The notes: generated by a model from the letters alone, not told the origin. DNA of 64,000 bases from an uncultured Bacteroides sp. (GCA_900552645.1 USAN01000005.1:114376-178375), one strand, 5' to 3'. Shown: positions 46,495 through 56,322, counted from the stretch's first letter. Numbers and translations are program-made.

Positions 46495-48387
46495 ATGAAA
46501 AAGCTTCTACTCCTCGGAATATCATTATCTGTCTTGTTCATTTCAGCTGCTTGTTCAGACAAGCAAGATGAAATAAAGACCTTTGATATTACGACTTATA
46601 CTCCCAAGGTAACAGTAAAAACAGGTAATTCGTTAACAGTCTCTTTGACTGTTAACGGAAATACCAGTCAAATTATCAAAAAAGGGTTTTGCTACAGCGT
46701 AAACGTAGAGAATCCGACTATCAAAGACAATATAGTAGATGCAGATGAGAACTTCAGTGCAACAATTTCCAATTTATATAGCAATACTTCCTACTATATC
46801 CGTGCATACGTATATAGCGATAGTCGCTATACCTATTCAAATTCTATAAAAGCTACAACAGAAGAGCTTAGTCTTGACGAAAAGTTGAAGAACTATGTAG
46901 CACCGAAATATGAAGACTATTACGTGAATATAGCCGGATGGGATCAGCGTAGTAAATGGAACTTAGCAAATGTACACGACCCAACAGTTGAGTTGGCCGA
47001 AGATGGTTATTACTATATGTATCAGACCGACGCATCTTATGGTAATGCACATACTGCAGGTGGACACTTTCACGGAAGACGTTCCAAAGATCTTGTAAAT
47101 TGGGAATATCTAGGAGGTGTGATGACATCCTTGCCTGATTGGGTAGTTCCAAAACTTAATGAGATACGCAAAGCAATGGGGCTGAGCGAAGTTTCTCCTA
47201 AAGCCGATGAATTCGGCTACTGGGCACCATGCATGCGTAAAGTTAAGGATGGACTATATCGAATGTATTACTCTATTGTATGCCCTGGCTACTTAGATGG
47301 AGCCGGAACATGGGGTGAACGTGCTTTCATAGGTCTATTGGAGAGTTCAAACCCTGCCGACAATAATGGCTGGAAAGATAAAGGCTATGTAATCACAAAT
47401 GCCTCGGACAAAGGTTTGGAATTTCACGTCAATCCTACCGATTGGGCTAATTGTTACTACAAATGGAATGCTATCGACCCCAGCTACATAATAGACAAGA
47501 CCGGAAAGCATTACTTGATTTATGGATCATGGCATAGCGGTATAGCTGCTTTGGAGTTGAATGGAGAGACCGGGAAACCGTTGAATCAATTGCCTCTGCC
47601 TTGGGGAACCAACGAAGGGATTGCTGCATACGGTTCCTTGATTGCCACAAGACAAATGGGAAATCGTTGGCAAGGTTCTGAAGGGCCTGAAATAGTTTAC
47701 AATGACAAAACAGGATATTATTATCTGTTTGTTGCCTATGATGCTTTGGATGTTCCATACAATACACGTGTATGCCGTTCCAAAAACATCTATGGTCCTT
47801 ATTTGGGAATAGATGGAACCAATCTGACACAATCAGGTGGAGAGATGCTGCCTGTTGTTACTCATCCCTACAAATTCAAGAATAGTTATGGATGGGTAGG
47901 AATCTCACATTGCGCTGTATTCAACGATGGCAATGACAACTGGTATTATGCTTCGCAAGGCAGATTACCTCATAATGTGGAAGGAAATGCTTACAGCAAT
48001 GCAATAATGATGGGACAAATACGCTCAATAAAATGGAACTCACAAGGATGGCCGGTAGTTATGCCTGAACGTTACGGAGCTGTTCCTCAGATAGCCATTA
48101 CGGAGAATGAGTTGATAGGAAGCTGGGAACATATAGACCTCTCCTACTCTTATGGAAAACAAAAAGAGTCGAGTGAAATGGTTCTTGCTGCCGACCACAC
48201 CATTACATCAGGAACTTGGAAAGGAGGAACATGGAGCTTTGATGCCAACAAGCAAATACTAACAGCCAACGGAGTAGAACTATGTCTGCAACGTGAGTGC
48301 GATTGGGAAGCTTCCCCACGTACCCACACTATAGTATATGCAGGATATAACGGAACAAAGACCTATTGGGGTAAAAAGAGCAAATAG
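46495..48387 (+). CDS. Surface endo-1,5-alpha-L-arabinanase (GH43 lipoprotein)
   Basis: 630 residues from the ATG at 46495 (MKKLLLLGIS), which gives a clean lipoprotein signal with Cys20 (SAAC followed by SDKQDE); the ATG at 46471 adds eight residues. Residues about 35-122 form a fibronectin III-like domain (VNGNTSQIIKKGFCYSV ... YYIRAYVYSD). GH43 propeller from about 150: base D162 in NVHDPTV, modulator Asp in NAIDPSYI, acid Glu in SEGPEIVY; GWVGISHCAVF supplies the His near the calcium site. A C-terminal beta domain (LIGSWEHIDL ... YWGKKSK) closes the protein. It would cut arabinan at the cell surface to feed SusCD. Last gene of the operon; corresponds to BT0360. Confidence 0.9.
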   Translation: MKKLLLLGISLSVLFISAACSDKQDEIKTFDITTYTPKVTVKTGNSLTVSLTVNGNTSQIIKKGFCYSVNVENPTIKDNIVDADENFSATISNLYSNTSYYIRAYVYSDSRYTYSNSIKATTEELSLDEKLKNYVAPKYEDYYVNIAGWDQRSKWNLANVHDPTVELAEDGYYYMYQTDASYGNAHTAGGHFHGRRSKDLVNWEYLGGVMTSLPDWVVPKLNEIRKAMGLSEVSPKADEFGYWAPCMRKVKDGLYRMYYSIVCPGYLDGAGTWGERAFIGLLESSNPADNNGWKDKGYVITNASDKGLEFHVNPTDWANCYYKWNAIDPSYIIDKTGKHYLIYGSWHSGIAALELNGETGKPLNQLPLPWGTNEGIAAYGSLIATRQMGNRWQGSEGPEIVYNDKTGYYYLFVAYDALDVPYNTRVCRSKNIYGPYLGIDGTNLTQSGGEMLPVVTHPYKFKNSYGWVGISHCAVFNDGNDNWYYASQGRLPHNVEGNAYSNAIMMGQIRSIKWNSQGWPVVMPERYGAVPQIAITENELIGSWEHIDLSYSYGKQKESSEMVLAADHTITSGTWKGGTWSFDANKQILTANGVELCLQRECDWEASPRTHTIVYAGYNGTKTYWGKKSK

Positions 48388-48484
48388 AATTTATTCAGGC
48401 TAGTTCCTTATGAGAATGTGTAAATGATCAAAACATAAAATAGCCCCAGTTACAAAGGATTATAGCTGGAGCTATTTCGCAAAA

Positions 48485-48513
48485 AGAGGGTTTCTACAAA
48501 CTCTCTTTTTTTT
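48485..48513 (+). terminator. Terminator of the susC operon
   Basis: AGAGGGTTT (48485-48493), loop CTAC, AAACTCTCT (48498-48506) and then a T run. A second, weaker inverted repeat (TAGCCCCAG ... CTGGAGCTA) lies just upstream at about 48440-48474. Confidence 0.8.
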
Positions 48514-48522
48514 GTGCTTTTA

Positions 48523-48735
48523 CTATATTTTTCTAACTTTCACAGCGCAAAGTAAAGCTTTACCTTGTTTGATTAGAAAAGATATATCAATGTATCCGTT
48601 ACTATTTTTTACAATATAGCGGCGTCGGAAAGCGTTTAAACAACCCTCTACATTGGCTGGGGAGAAATCTTTTTCTACTATTCTTCCACATATTACTATA
48701 TCAAACCTATTAGAGCTTAAGCTGACCTTCTCATC
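48523..48735 (-). pseudogene. Open frame without start codon, possible gene remnant
   Basis: 70 codons are open on the minus strand, reading SLSSNRFDIVICGRIVEKD, then FSPANVEGCLNAFRRRYIV and KNSNGYIDISFLIKQGKALL before a TAG stop. The composition looks coding-like, but there is no ATG, TTG or GTG near its beginning and it overlaps the stop of the VirE-like pseudogene in another frame. I recognise no family. It may be the end of a decayed gene, or chance. Confidence 0.3.
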
Positions 48736-49297
48736 TCACCTTCCTCCTAACTCTATACATATTCCCTTCTCTCCCATGTACTTTCTCTAGGCCCAATGTA
48801 GCCATGAATCGGCCGAAATTATATATGTTCATCCCTACACTCACACTCGGAAAACGATTCTTTAGTATGTCATATATTTCGGCAGTACATAGAAACTCTC
48901 CATCATTTTCGTCTATACCTATGTCAAAACAGCGGAAGAATGCCGAATATAAAGGAGTCTCTGCATAGAATTTACTATTGTGATGAGTTAGCTCTTCCTC
49001 CTCGGCGGTAGTGAGCCATATGCGTTGTCCCAAGCGGAGTTCGTGCTTAAGCTGTGCATAAATCTGTTCATGATTTATAGTTGTGCAGTCTATTTCATGG
49101 TTTAGTTCTATACATAGGTAGCGGCGACTACCTGTCGGGTCATTCAGTATCTCTGTCTTGTTGCTGGTGCCTATAAATGAGGCTATACGAGGAAGATGAC
49201 TGAAAGTGGATCGATGTGCCTTGCGATAGTGCAGCGATTTCATCTGAAGCAGATTCTTTAGAAGGGGCAACTTGCGCGCAGGCAGACGATCGTTCTA
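48731..49297 (-). pseudogene. 5'-truncated VirE-like (DUF3874-type) gene
   Basis: About 189 codons are open from a stop at 49295-49297 down to the TGA at 48731, with no plausible start: the frame begins mid-domain with NDRLPARKLPLLKNLLQMK. PRIASFIGTSNKTEI and LNDPTGSRRYLCIEL belong to the helicase-like part of the VirE/BT4734-type proteins common in Bacteroides, which are normally much longer, and the C-terminal domain ends normally (GREGNMYRV). The ATPase N-terminal part, with its Walker A loop, is missing, replaced by the upstream region of the HU-like gene. These genes usually sit in divergent pairs with HU-like genes, as here. Confidence 0.7.
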
Positions 49298-49314
49298 CAA
49301 TAATGCGACGATCG
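49285..49314. repeat. Direct repeat GACGATCG ahead of the HU-like gene
   Basis: GACGATCG occurs at 49285-49292 and 49307-49314, a 22-bp period. Each contains the palindrome CGATCG. They lie between the truncated VirE-like gene and the HU-like gene and could be an operator or a deletion scar. Confidence 0.45.
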
Positions 49315-49348
49315 GCTCATATAATAAATACATTAAACAGATAAAATT

Positions 49349-49951
49349 ATGGCAATAGCTTACGATGTGTATTCTACTCCTACACCTTCGCAGGAGGATA
49401 GCAAGAAATACCATGTACGAGTGGTATCAAAGAGTCCAAAAACCGAGAAAGAGCTTATAAAAACCATTAATTCCAGATGTACTCTTACGGCAGCCGATAT
49501 AAAAGGGGTGCTTACGGCACTTTCGGATGTTATAAAAGAGGAAATGCTGGATGGACGACGGGTACATTTGCATGGTATAGGGTATCTTTATCCTATCATT
49601 ACATCCGATGCTGAAGGCGACGGACAAAAGGTAAGGGCGCCACAGATAGAGATTAAGAGTATTGCATTCCGACCGGAAAGAGATATGATAAAGGACTTGA
49701 AGGATAGTGCCGAATTTCATACTACTAAATTTAAGAATCATTCTTCAAAGCATACTGCAGAAAGTATAGTGAAGCGCCTAAAAGAGTATCTTGCTAAAAA
49801 TAAAGAGATAGAGAGGGCTCACTTTCAGATTCTTTGCGGACTTACGCGCTCTACTTCGCAAAGGTGGCTGAAAAGATTGCTTGATGAGGGAAAAATAATG
49901 AAGGTAGGGAATATGCATGCGCCCAGATATGTGGCAACCTCACAGTTGTAA
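49349..49951 (+). CDS. HU-like DNA-binding protein with C-terminal winged-helix-like domain
   Basis: 200 residues. Residues about 1-120 are the HU-like fold of the Bacteroidetes HU-HIG/TIGR01201 class (YHVRVVSKSPKTEKELIKTI, then TAADIKGVLTALSDVIKEEMLDGRRVHLHGIGYLYP and VRAPQIEIKSIAFRPE). Residues about 130-200 add a small helical domain (AESIVKRLKEYLAKNKEIERAHFQILCGLTRSTSQRWLKRLLDEGKI) that resembles a winged helix. Probably a nucleoid-type or regulatory DNA-binding protein linked with the VirE-like gene. It is plainly intact although its partner is broken. Confidence 0.8.
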   Translation: MAIAYDVYSTPTPSQEDSKKYHVRVVSKSPKTEKELIKTINSRCTLTAADIKGVLTALSDVIKEEMLDGRRVHLHGIGYLYPIITSDAEGDGQKVRAPQIEIKSIAFRPERDMIKDLKDSAEFHTTKFKNHSSKHTAESIVKRLKEYLAKNKEIERAHFQILCGLTRSTSQRWLKRLLDEGKIMKVGNMHAPRYVATSQL

Positions 49952-50063
49952 GTGTGAAGGATATGTGAAATATACCACACTAATATTCACAATATAACTA
50001 TCTGATTATATGCATATTGTAACACATTGTGACATTGTGGATATTATTTTTCAATAAATTAAA

Positions 50064-50106
50064 ACGGAGCTGTAAAGTTTAATTATATTACACTTTACAG
50101 CTCCGT
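50064..50106 (-). terminator. Terminator of recQ
   Basis: A perfect 15-bp stem, ACGGAGCTGTAAAGT (50064-50078) with ACTTTACAGCTCCGT (50092-50106). On the minus strand it is followed by TTTTAATTTATT, 26 bp after the recQ stop. Confidence 0.85.
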
Positions 50107-50131
50107 ACAGATATTTATCTATAGATATATC

Positions 50132-52312
50132 TTAATTAGCCATTTCGGAAATAAATTTTATTCTTACGAGTCTTATCTCGTCTTCAGAATAATCTTCTCC
50201 AAGTTCTTCGGCTGCATCTTCTATCCTGTCTGTAGTAGATTCTTTGAAGTAATCATATATATCCTGCATATGATCTTCATCCATTATCTCTTCCAGGAAA
50301 TAATCTATGTTTAGTTTTGTACCCGAGAATACGATTGCTTCTACTTCATCTAGAAGTTCGCCAAATTCTAATCCTTTAGATACCGCTATGTCGTCAAGAG
50401 CTACCTTACGGTCTATACTCTGTATGATAGAGACCTTCAGTTTTGACTTATTTGCTACTGTACGTACACGCAAATCTTCCGGACGTTCTATTTCATTCTC
50501 TTCACAGTGAGTTTTTATCAGTTCGCAAAATTCCTTACCGTATCTTTTGGCTTTGCCGGCACCTACTCCGGGTATATTCTGTAATTCATCCAGAGTTACA
50601 GGATATATTGTTGCCATAGCCTCTAAAGAAGGATCCTGAAAGATTACATAAGGAGGTACATCGAGTTTCTTCGACAGCTTCTTACGCAAGTCCTTCAACA
50701 TTGAATAAAGAGCAGGATCGACAGCACATGACGCTCCGCCACGTGCAGGAGTCTCTTCTTCCTCTTCATCAAAGTCATTATCTTCTACTATCTTGAAAGA
50801 GACAGGCTTTTTGAGGAATTTATGTCCCTCGGGTGTAACTTTCAACAAACCGTAATTCTCAACATCTTTACTTAAATAGCCTGCAATTAATGCCTGCCTT
50901 ATAACAGCATTCAATAATTTTTCTTCATCTCCCATACACGTTCCGAACACATCTAGTTCTTCATGCATATGAGCTAATACCTCTGTGGTTTCTTTACCCA
51001 AAAGTACATCAATTATATAGTCTGCTTTAAAATTTTCTTTTACCGCTATGATAGCTTCAATCACAGCACACAATGAATCCTGAGCTTCCACTTGCTTTTT
51101 AGGATTTAAACAGTTATCACAATTACCACAATTATCTTCTGTATATTCTTCTCCAAAATAGTGCAACAACGATTTACGTCGACAAACGGATGATTCTGCA
51201 TAAGCTGCTGTTTCCAATAATAGCTGCTTGCCTATTTCTTGCTCAGCTATTGGTTTTCCTTGCATGAACTTTTCTAGTTTCTGCAAATCCTTGCTTGCAT
51301 AGAATGTTACGCACATTCCTTCGCCACCGTCTCTACCGGCTCTACCGGTTTCCTGATAATAGCCTTCAAGACTTTTAGGAATATCATAATGAATTACGAA
51401 TCTTACATCCGGCTTGTCAATGCCCATTCCAAATGCTATGGTAGCAACAATAACATCTACGTCTTCCTTTAGGAAGGCATCTTGATTGCTTGTTCTTGTT
51501 GCCGAATCCATACCGGCATGATAAGCACGAGCATTTATTCCGTTTGCCTGAAGTATTTCGGCCAGTTCTTCAACTTTCTTTCTGCTCAGACAATATATAA
51601 TACCCGATTTACCAGGATGTGATTTTATAAATTTAATGATATCCTTATCAACATTATTGGTTTTCTGACGTACTTCGTAGTAGAGGTTTGGCCTGTTAAA
51701 AGAGGATTTAAACTCTTTAGAATTCTGCATTCCCAAATTTTTCTGAATGTCCATCTTTACTTTAGGAGTAGCAGTAGCTGTCAATGCAATTACAGGAGCT
51801 TTTCCTATTTCATTTATTATTGGACGTATTCTTCGATATTCGGGACGGAAATCATGACCCCATTCCGAGATACAGTGAGCTTCATCGACAGCATAAAACG
51901 AAATCTTAACGCTTTTCAAAAACTCTACGTTCTCTTCCTTGGTCAGTGATTCGGGCGCAACGTACAACAGTTTAGTCTTCCCACTAATAATATCTTCTTT
52001 AACCTGATCTATAGCCGATTTGTTCAGTGAAGAATTTATAAAATGTGCAATACCATCTTCCTCGCTGAAGTTACGCATGGCATCCACTTGATTCTTCATA
52101 AGTGCAATCAAGGGAGAAATGACTATTGCTGTACCCTCCATTATAAGAGAAGGCAACTGATAGCATAAAGATTTTCCACCACCTGTGGGCATTAACACAA
52201 ACGTGTCATTACCAGCAAGCAAATTTTCTATTATTGCTTCCTGATTGCCTTTGAAAGTATCGAATCCAAAATACTTCTTAAGTGCATCAGTCAAATATGT
52301 TTTCCCCTTCAT
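50132..52312 (-). CDS. recQ: ATP-dependent DNA helicase RecQ
   Basis: 726 residues from the ATG at 52312 (MKGKTYLTDALKKYFGF); the frame also reads upstream to a TTG nine codons earlier. Walker A MPTGGGKS, DEAH box DEAHCISEWGHDFRPEY, motif VI ETGRAGRDG, RecQ zinc site with Cys residues in CRRKSLLHYFGE and CGNCDNC, a winged-helix (RQC) domain and an HRDC domain (about 545-625). A further C-terminal extension of about 100 residues is rich in acidic residues (EELGEDYSEDEIRLVR), usual for Bacteroides RecQ. Acts in recombination repair. Downstream of clpX on the same strand with a 148-bp gap. Confidence 0.95.
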   Translation of the reverse strand: MKGKTYLTDALKKYFGFDTFKGNQEAIIENLLAGNDTFVLMPTGGGKSLCYQLPSLIMEGTAIVISPLIALMKNQVDAMRNFSEEDGIAHFINSSLNKSAIDQVKEDIISGKTKLLYVAPESLTKEENVEFLKSVKISFYAVDEAHCISEWGHDFRPEYRRIRPIINEIGKAPVIALTATATPKVKMDIQKNLGMQNSKEFKSSFNRPNLYYEVRQKTNNVDKDIIKFIKSHPGKSGIIYCLSRKKVEELAEILQANGINARAYHAGMDSATRTSNQDAFLKEDVDVIVATIAFGMGIDKPDVRFVIHYDIPKSLEGYYQETGRAGRDGGEGMCVTFYASKDLQKLEKFMQGKPIAEQEIGKQLLLETAAYAESSVCRRKSLLHYFGEEYTEDNCGNCDNCLNPKKQVEAQDSLCAVIEAIIAVKENFKADYIIDVLLGKETTEVLAHMHEELDVFGTCMGDEEKLLNAVIRQALIAGYLSKDVENYGLLKVTPEGHKFLKKPVSFKIVEDNDFDEEEEETPARGGASCAVDPALYSMLKDLRKKLSKKLDVPPYVIFQDPSLEAMATIYPVTLDELQNIPGVGAGKAKRYGKEFCELIKTHCEENEIERPEDLRVRTVANKSKLKVSIIQSIDRKVALDDIAVSKGLEFGELLDEVEAIVFSGTKLNIDYFLEEIMDEDHMQDIYDYFKESTTDRIEDAAEELGEDYSEDEIRLVRIKFISEMAN

Positions 52313-52460
52313 TGTCCTAATAGTTTTATCTAACTTCAATTTTAAAATTAACTAGCCTGTATGGTTTAAAACAAAGTTATAAACAAGTTTGCAAAATACA
52401 CTAATTTTTTAAAGAATAATTTATAGAAGAATTGCTTTTTTATTTATCTCTCTTATTATA

Positions 52461-53714
52461 TCAGGCTGTCTGTAACTTAGACATATTTATTTTATTCATC
52501 TGATCTTTTGCAAAATCCAATGTTACCTCATACTTATTTACTTTCATAGAAGGAACTTCAAACATTATATCCATTATGATAGATTCTACTATCGAACGGA
52601 GTCCGCGAGCTCCAAGCTTGTATTCTACAGCCTTGTCTACAATATATTCAAAGACTTCGGGTTGGAATACCAATTCTACTCCGTCCATCTCGAACAACTT
52701 CACATATTGCTTTATTATAGAGTTCTTAGGTTCTGTAAGAATATTACGCAAAGCAGTTCTATCCAAAGGATTAAGATATGTTAGGATAGGCAAACGTCCT
52801 ATTATCTCGGGAATTAGTCCGAACGACTTTAGGTCCTGAGGTGCTATGTACTGCATAAGATTTCCGCGATCTATCTTGGTTACCTCCTTGGCAGCACTGT
52901 ATCCTACTACATGTGTATTAAGTCTTTGGGCTATTTTGCGCTCAATTCCGTCAAATGCTCCACCACAAACAAACAGTATGTTCTTTGTGTTTACAGGAAT
53001 CATTTTCTGGTCGGGATGTTTACGGCCTCCCTGTGGTGGTACATTTACTACCGAGCCTTCCAAAAGTTTAAGAAGTCCCTGCTGTACTCCTTCTCCGCTT
53101 ACGTCACGTGTTATAGATGGATTGTCTCCTTTACGTGCTATCTTGTCTATTTCATCTATAAAGACTATTCCTCTTTCGGCTTCGGCAACGTTATAATCGG
53201 CTACCTGCAATAGTCTTGTAAGAATGCTTTCTATATCTTCGCCTACATAACCGGCTTCGGTAAGCACGGTTGCGTCTACAATAGTGAAAGGTACATGAAG
53301 TAATTTTGCTATAGTACGAGCCAATAGCGTCTTACCTGTACCGGTACTTCCTACCATTATTATATTGGACTTCTCTATTTCAACATCGTCTTTGTCTACT
53401 TTCTGGAGAAGACGCTTATAATGATTATAAACAGCAACAGATAAATATCTCTTTGCATCATCCTGACCTATTACGTATTGATCTAGGAATTCTTTTATAT
53501 CTTTTGGTTTTGGAAGTTCATTCAGATTTAAATCACCGTTGGCTGTATTATCATTCTTATGATTCATTGCCTCTTTCACAATTTCATAAGCCTGTTCCGA
53601 GCACGTATCGCATATACATCCGTTAACACCGGTAATCAAGAAGCCTACCTCATTTTCTGTTCGTCCGCAAAAGCTGCATTTTCTCTTATTTCTTGATGAT
53701 TTATTATCTTCCAA
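52461..53714 (-). CDS. clpX: ATP-dependent protease ATP-binding subunit ClpX
   Basis: 417 residues. N-terminal zinc-binding domain ([11 protein letters not shown] ... CICDTC, residues 14-41), AAA+ domain with Walker A GSTGTGKT, Walker [11 protein letters not shown], the pore loop GYVGED and the ClpP-contacting loop [10 protein letters not shown] (IGF-like motif degenerate as LIGRLP). The first codon is TTG (53712-53714): the zinc domain begins only 13 residues later, so no downstream ATG can replace it. ClpX unfolds ssrA-tagged and other substrates for ClpP, encoded 26 bp upstream. Confidence 0.95.
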   Translation of the reverse strand: MEDNKSSRNKRKCSFCGRTENEVGFLITGVNGCICDTCSEQAYEIVKEAMNHKNDNTANGDLNLNELPKPKDIKEFLDQYVIGQDDAKRYLSVAVYNHYKRLLQKVDKDDVEIEKSNIIMVGSTGTGKTLLARTIAKLLHVPFTIVDATVLTEAGYVGEDIESILTRLLQVADYNVAEAERGIVFIDEIDKIARKGDNPSITRDVSGEGVQQGLLKLLEGSVVNVPPQGGRKHPDQKMIPVNTKNILFVCGGAFDGIERKIAQRLNTHVVGYSAAKEVTKIDRGNLMQYIAPQDLKSFGLIPEIIGRLPILTYLNPLDRTALRNILTEPKNSIIKQYVKLFEMDGVELVFQPEVFEYIVDKAVEYKLGARGLRSIVESIIMDIMFEVPSMKVNKYEVTLDFAKDQMNKINMSKLQTA

Positions 53715-53740
53715 TGTTGTAATTATTTAATTGTCTAAGA

Positions 53741-54412
53741 TTAATTTTTAGGTCTGCGAGAAAGCACTTCATCAATCATTCCATACTCTTTTGCTTCCTG
53801 AGCTGTCATCCAGTAGTCGCGATCAGAGTCTTTCCATACCTTTTCGAAATCTGTATGAGAGTGATCGGCAATTATGGTATAAAGTTCTTTCTTCAATTTC
53901 TGAATTTCACGAGCAGTAATCTCGATATCAGATGCCTGACCCTGGGCACCACCCATTGGCTGGTGTATCATGATGCGTGAATGTGTAAGAGCAGAACGTT
54001 TTCCTTCTGTTCCGGCAACTAGCAATACAGCTGCCATCGAAGCTGCAATACCTGTACATATAGTAGCTACGTCGCTATTTATAAACTGCATTGTATCGTA
54101 TATCCCTAAACCGGCATAAACCGATCCACCGGGAGAGTTTATATAAATAGATATGTCTTTTCCTGAATCTACCGAATCAAGATATAGAAGCTGTGCTTGC
54201 AATGTATTTGCCGTATAATCGTTCACTTCAGTACCGAGGAATATGATTCTGTCCATCATCAATCTTGAGAATACGTCAAGTTGTGTAACGTTAAGCTGAC
54301 GCTCTTCCAATATATACGGATTCAGATAACCGGCCTGCGACTTGATGACATCATCAAGCACCATGCTGCTCATTCCTAAATGTTTAGTGGCATATTTTCT
54401 AAAGTCATCCAT
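53741..54412 (-). CDS. clpP: ATP-dependent Clp protease proteolytic subunit ClpP
   Basis: 223 residues. Catalytic Ser in [15 protein letters not shown], catalytic His in HSRIMIHQP, and the Asp of the triad further on (near [17 protein letters not shown]). The handle region and the hydrophobic N-terminal loops are normal. The Ser context GIAASMA is typical. Forms the tetradecameric protease chamber with ClpX, whose gene follows at 26 bp. It lies 172 bp after tig; that gap has no strong terminator, so co-transcription is possible. Confidence 0.96.
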   Translation of the reverse strand: MDDFRKYATKHLGMSSMVLDDVIKSQAGYLNPYILEERQLNVTQLDVFSRLMMDRIIFLGTEVNDYTANTLQAQLLYLDSVDSGKDISIYINSPGGSVYAGLGIYDTMQFINSDVATICTGIAASMAAVLLVAGTEGKRSALTHSRIMIHQPMGGAQGQASDIEITAREIQKLKKELYTIIADHSHTDFEKVWKDSDRDYWMTAQEAKEYGMIDEVLSRRPKN

Positions 54413-54584
54413 AAGTTTAATATTTTATTATCATTCATAAAAAGAGGCTTTTAACCCCGTAACGAATAAACAAAAATAATAAAAAAATACGGCAGCCGTA
54501 TATATTATTTTGTTTATAAGATGTTTTTTCGGTCAAAAGCCCCTTTTTTAGTAAGATTTAGCATTAATGGCTAAACCGGTTATA

Positions 54585-55934
54585 TTATTCAAACATTTTG
54601 TTGAATTCTTCCATTGTGATTGTCTTGTTGTTCAATGTAGCCTTTTCTTTCAAAGCTGTTGCCAATTTTGATTCGACTGCACGATTTACAAGATTTTCTA
54701 CGCTCTCTTTTTTCTTAAGCATTTCCTTTGCGTAGTTTTCAAGTACATCTTCAGGAACATTCAACATACCATACTGTGCAAACTGTATACGAGTTGCATC
54801 TTTAGCCATGTTGATGATATCTGGCTGTTCAACCTTGATTTCGTTTTCAGCAACAAGCTGTTCCTTAATTAAATGCCATGTAAGTTCTTCGATGCTCTTT
54901 TCGTAGTTTTCAGAAACGAATTCTTCACCCTTTTCCTGGTTGTTAAGCAACATGATACGTTTAAGTAACGCATCAGGGAACTCAAGTTTACCAATCTTGT
55001 TTACAAGGTGTGTGCGTACATCGATAAGGAACTTGTAATCGCTGTCGCCTTCGAACTGCTTAGCAATTCCTTCTTTAATTTTTGCACGGAATTCTTCTTC
55101 TGTCTTAACTGTACCTTCGCCAAATACCTGATCGAAGAGTTTTTCATCAAGAGCAGCAGGAATCATTCTGATAATTTCATTGATCTGGAAGCTGAAGTTA
55201 CCTTTTACATTAGCAACGTCTTCTTTCTTTATTTTCAACAATGAAGCCAATTCTGCCTCGTTGCCGTCATATGCAGTGAAAGGATTGAACACGATAACAT
55301 CGTTTACCTTGCAACCATTGAACAATGCTTTCTGCTCGTCATTCTTCATGTAAAGTGGCATCATTACTGCATCGCTTACCTGAATTCCATCTTCTTTTAC
55401 ATTTCCGGCTTCATCAAGTTCTGCAATAGTACCTTTCAACATGTCGTTGTCCTGATACTCTTCAACTTTTTCGTGAGTAGCACCACGCTGAGTATACATC
55501 TTAATCTGCTGATCGATAAGTTCGTCAGATACCTCGATAGTATAGTAATCAACTGTATCGTCTTTTGAGATTTCAGCCTTAAATTCTGGTGCAAGAGCTA
55601 TGTCGAATACGAATTCGAAGTTCTCTTCATCATAATTTACAGGTTTCATATTTTCACTAGGCAATGGTTGACCAAGCATATTAATCTTGTTATCACGCAA
55701 ATATTCATATACCTTGTCCTGTAACAACTTATCTATCTCTTCTGCCAATACAGCTTTACCATATTGCTTCTTAACTAAGCCCATAGGAACCATACCCTGA
55801 CGGAAACCTGGAACGTTAGCTTTTTGACGATAAGCTTTAAGAGTCTTTTCAACTTTGTCCTGATAATCAGCCTTATCAAAACCTACAGTAAGAACTGCGC
55901 TTACTTTATCAACATTTTGTAATGAAATATTCAT
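54585..55934 (-). CDS. tig: Trigger factor
   Basis: 449 residues. N-terminal ribosome-binding domain with a degenerate signature (PGFRQGMVPMGLVKKQYG), a PPIase-like middle domain (about 155-245) that lacks the full FKBP active site as in other Bacteroidetes, and a helical C-terminal chaperone domain. It meets nascent chains at the ribosome exit tunnel. First gene of the tig-clpP-clpX group, with a good promoter 56-86 bp upstream. The order tig-clpP-clpX is conserved across many bacteria. Confidence 0.95.
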   Translation of the reverse strand: MNISLQNVDKVSAVLTVGFDKADYQDKVEKTLKAYRQKANVPGFRQGMVPMGLVKKQYGKAVLAEEIDKLLQDKVYEYLRDNKINMLGQPLPSENMKPVNYDEENFEFVFDIALAPEFKAEISKDDTVDYYTIEVSDELIDQQIKMYTQRGATHEKVEEYQDNDMLKGTIAELDEAGNVKEDGIQVSDAVMMPLYMKNDEQKALFNGCKVNDVIVFNPFTAYDGNEAELASLLKIKKEDVANVKGNFSFQINEIIRMIPAALDEKLFDQVFGEGTVKTEEEFRAKIKEGIAKQFEGDSDYKFLIDVRTHLVNKIGKLEFPDALLKRIMLLNNQEKGEEFVSENYEKSIEELTWHLIKEQLVAENEIKVEQPDIINMAKDATRIQFAQYGMLNVPEDVLENYAKEMLKKKESVENLVNRAVESKLATALKEKATLNNKTITMEEFNKMFE

Positions 55935-55989
55935 TCTGCTTTATTTAATTAATTATTATTCTAAATTTTACTAATTCCAAAATAGGATG

Positions 55990-56020
55990 CAAAAGTAGTG
56001 TTTAATCTTACAAATACAAA
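55990..56020 (-). promoter_or_regulatory. Promoter of tig-clpP-clpX
   Basis: On the minus strand TTTG (56020-56017), 19 bp, then TACTTTTG (55997-55990): a textbook Bacteroides -33/-7 arrangement. Confidence 0.7.
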
Positions 56021-56091
56021 ATAGAGAGACTAAAAGTTTACAATTAATGTATCTATTTCGAAATATTAAGAAAGAGGCTAAAATGCATAAA

Positions 56092-56322
56092 CAGAGAGAG
56101 TTTATATGTTTTCAGACAGCTTTTCATTAAATAAATGAGTTAACATTAAAAAAAAATGTTTTTATTCTTGCATATTCAAATTTTATGCTTTCCTTTGCAA
56201 GCGACTGGTGATACTAATATAGCTAGCGATTTTTTACAAGGTTTTACTGCGTACATTTAGCACTTACGTAAACTCTCTGTCTTTATAATCCTCTACTCAT
56301 TAATAATCACCACTCAGAGAGT
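56092..56322 (+). promoter_or_regulatory. Leader region of the RNA-binding protein gene with CAGAGAG repeats
   Basis: ACTCTCTG (56272-56279) and CAGAGAGT (56315-56322) form a perfect 8-bp inverted repeat around 35 bases, followed by an AT-rich run up to the ATG at 56354. A third related element, CAGAGAGAGTTTA (56092-56104), is nearly the inverse of TAAACTCTCTG at 56269-56279. The region may be a structured 5' leader for autoregulation (inference); the transcription start is not clear. Confidence 0.4.

Noticed and set aside
48731..49951. The VirE-like/HU-like pair as a new defence system.
   Set aside because: Such pairs are common in Bacteroides chromosomes, and the VirE-like partner here is truncated.
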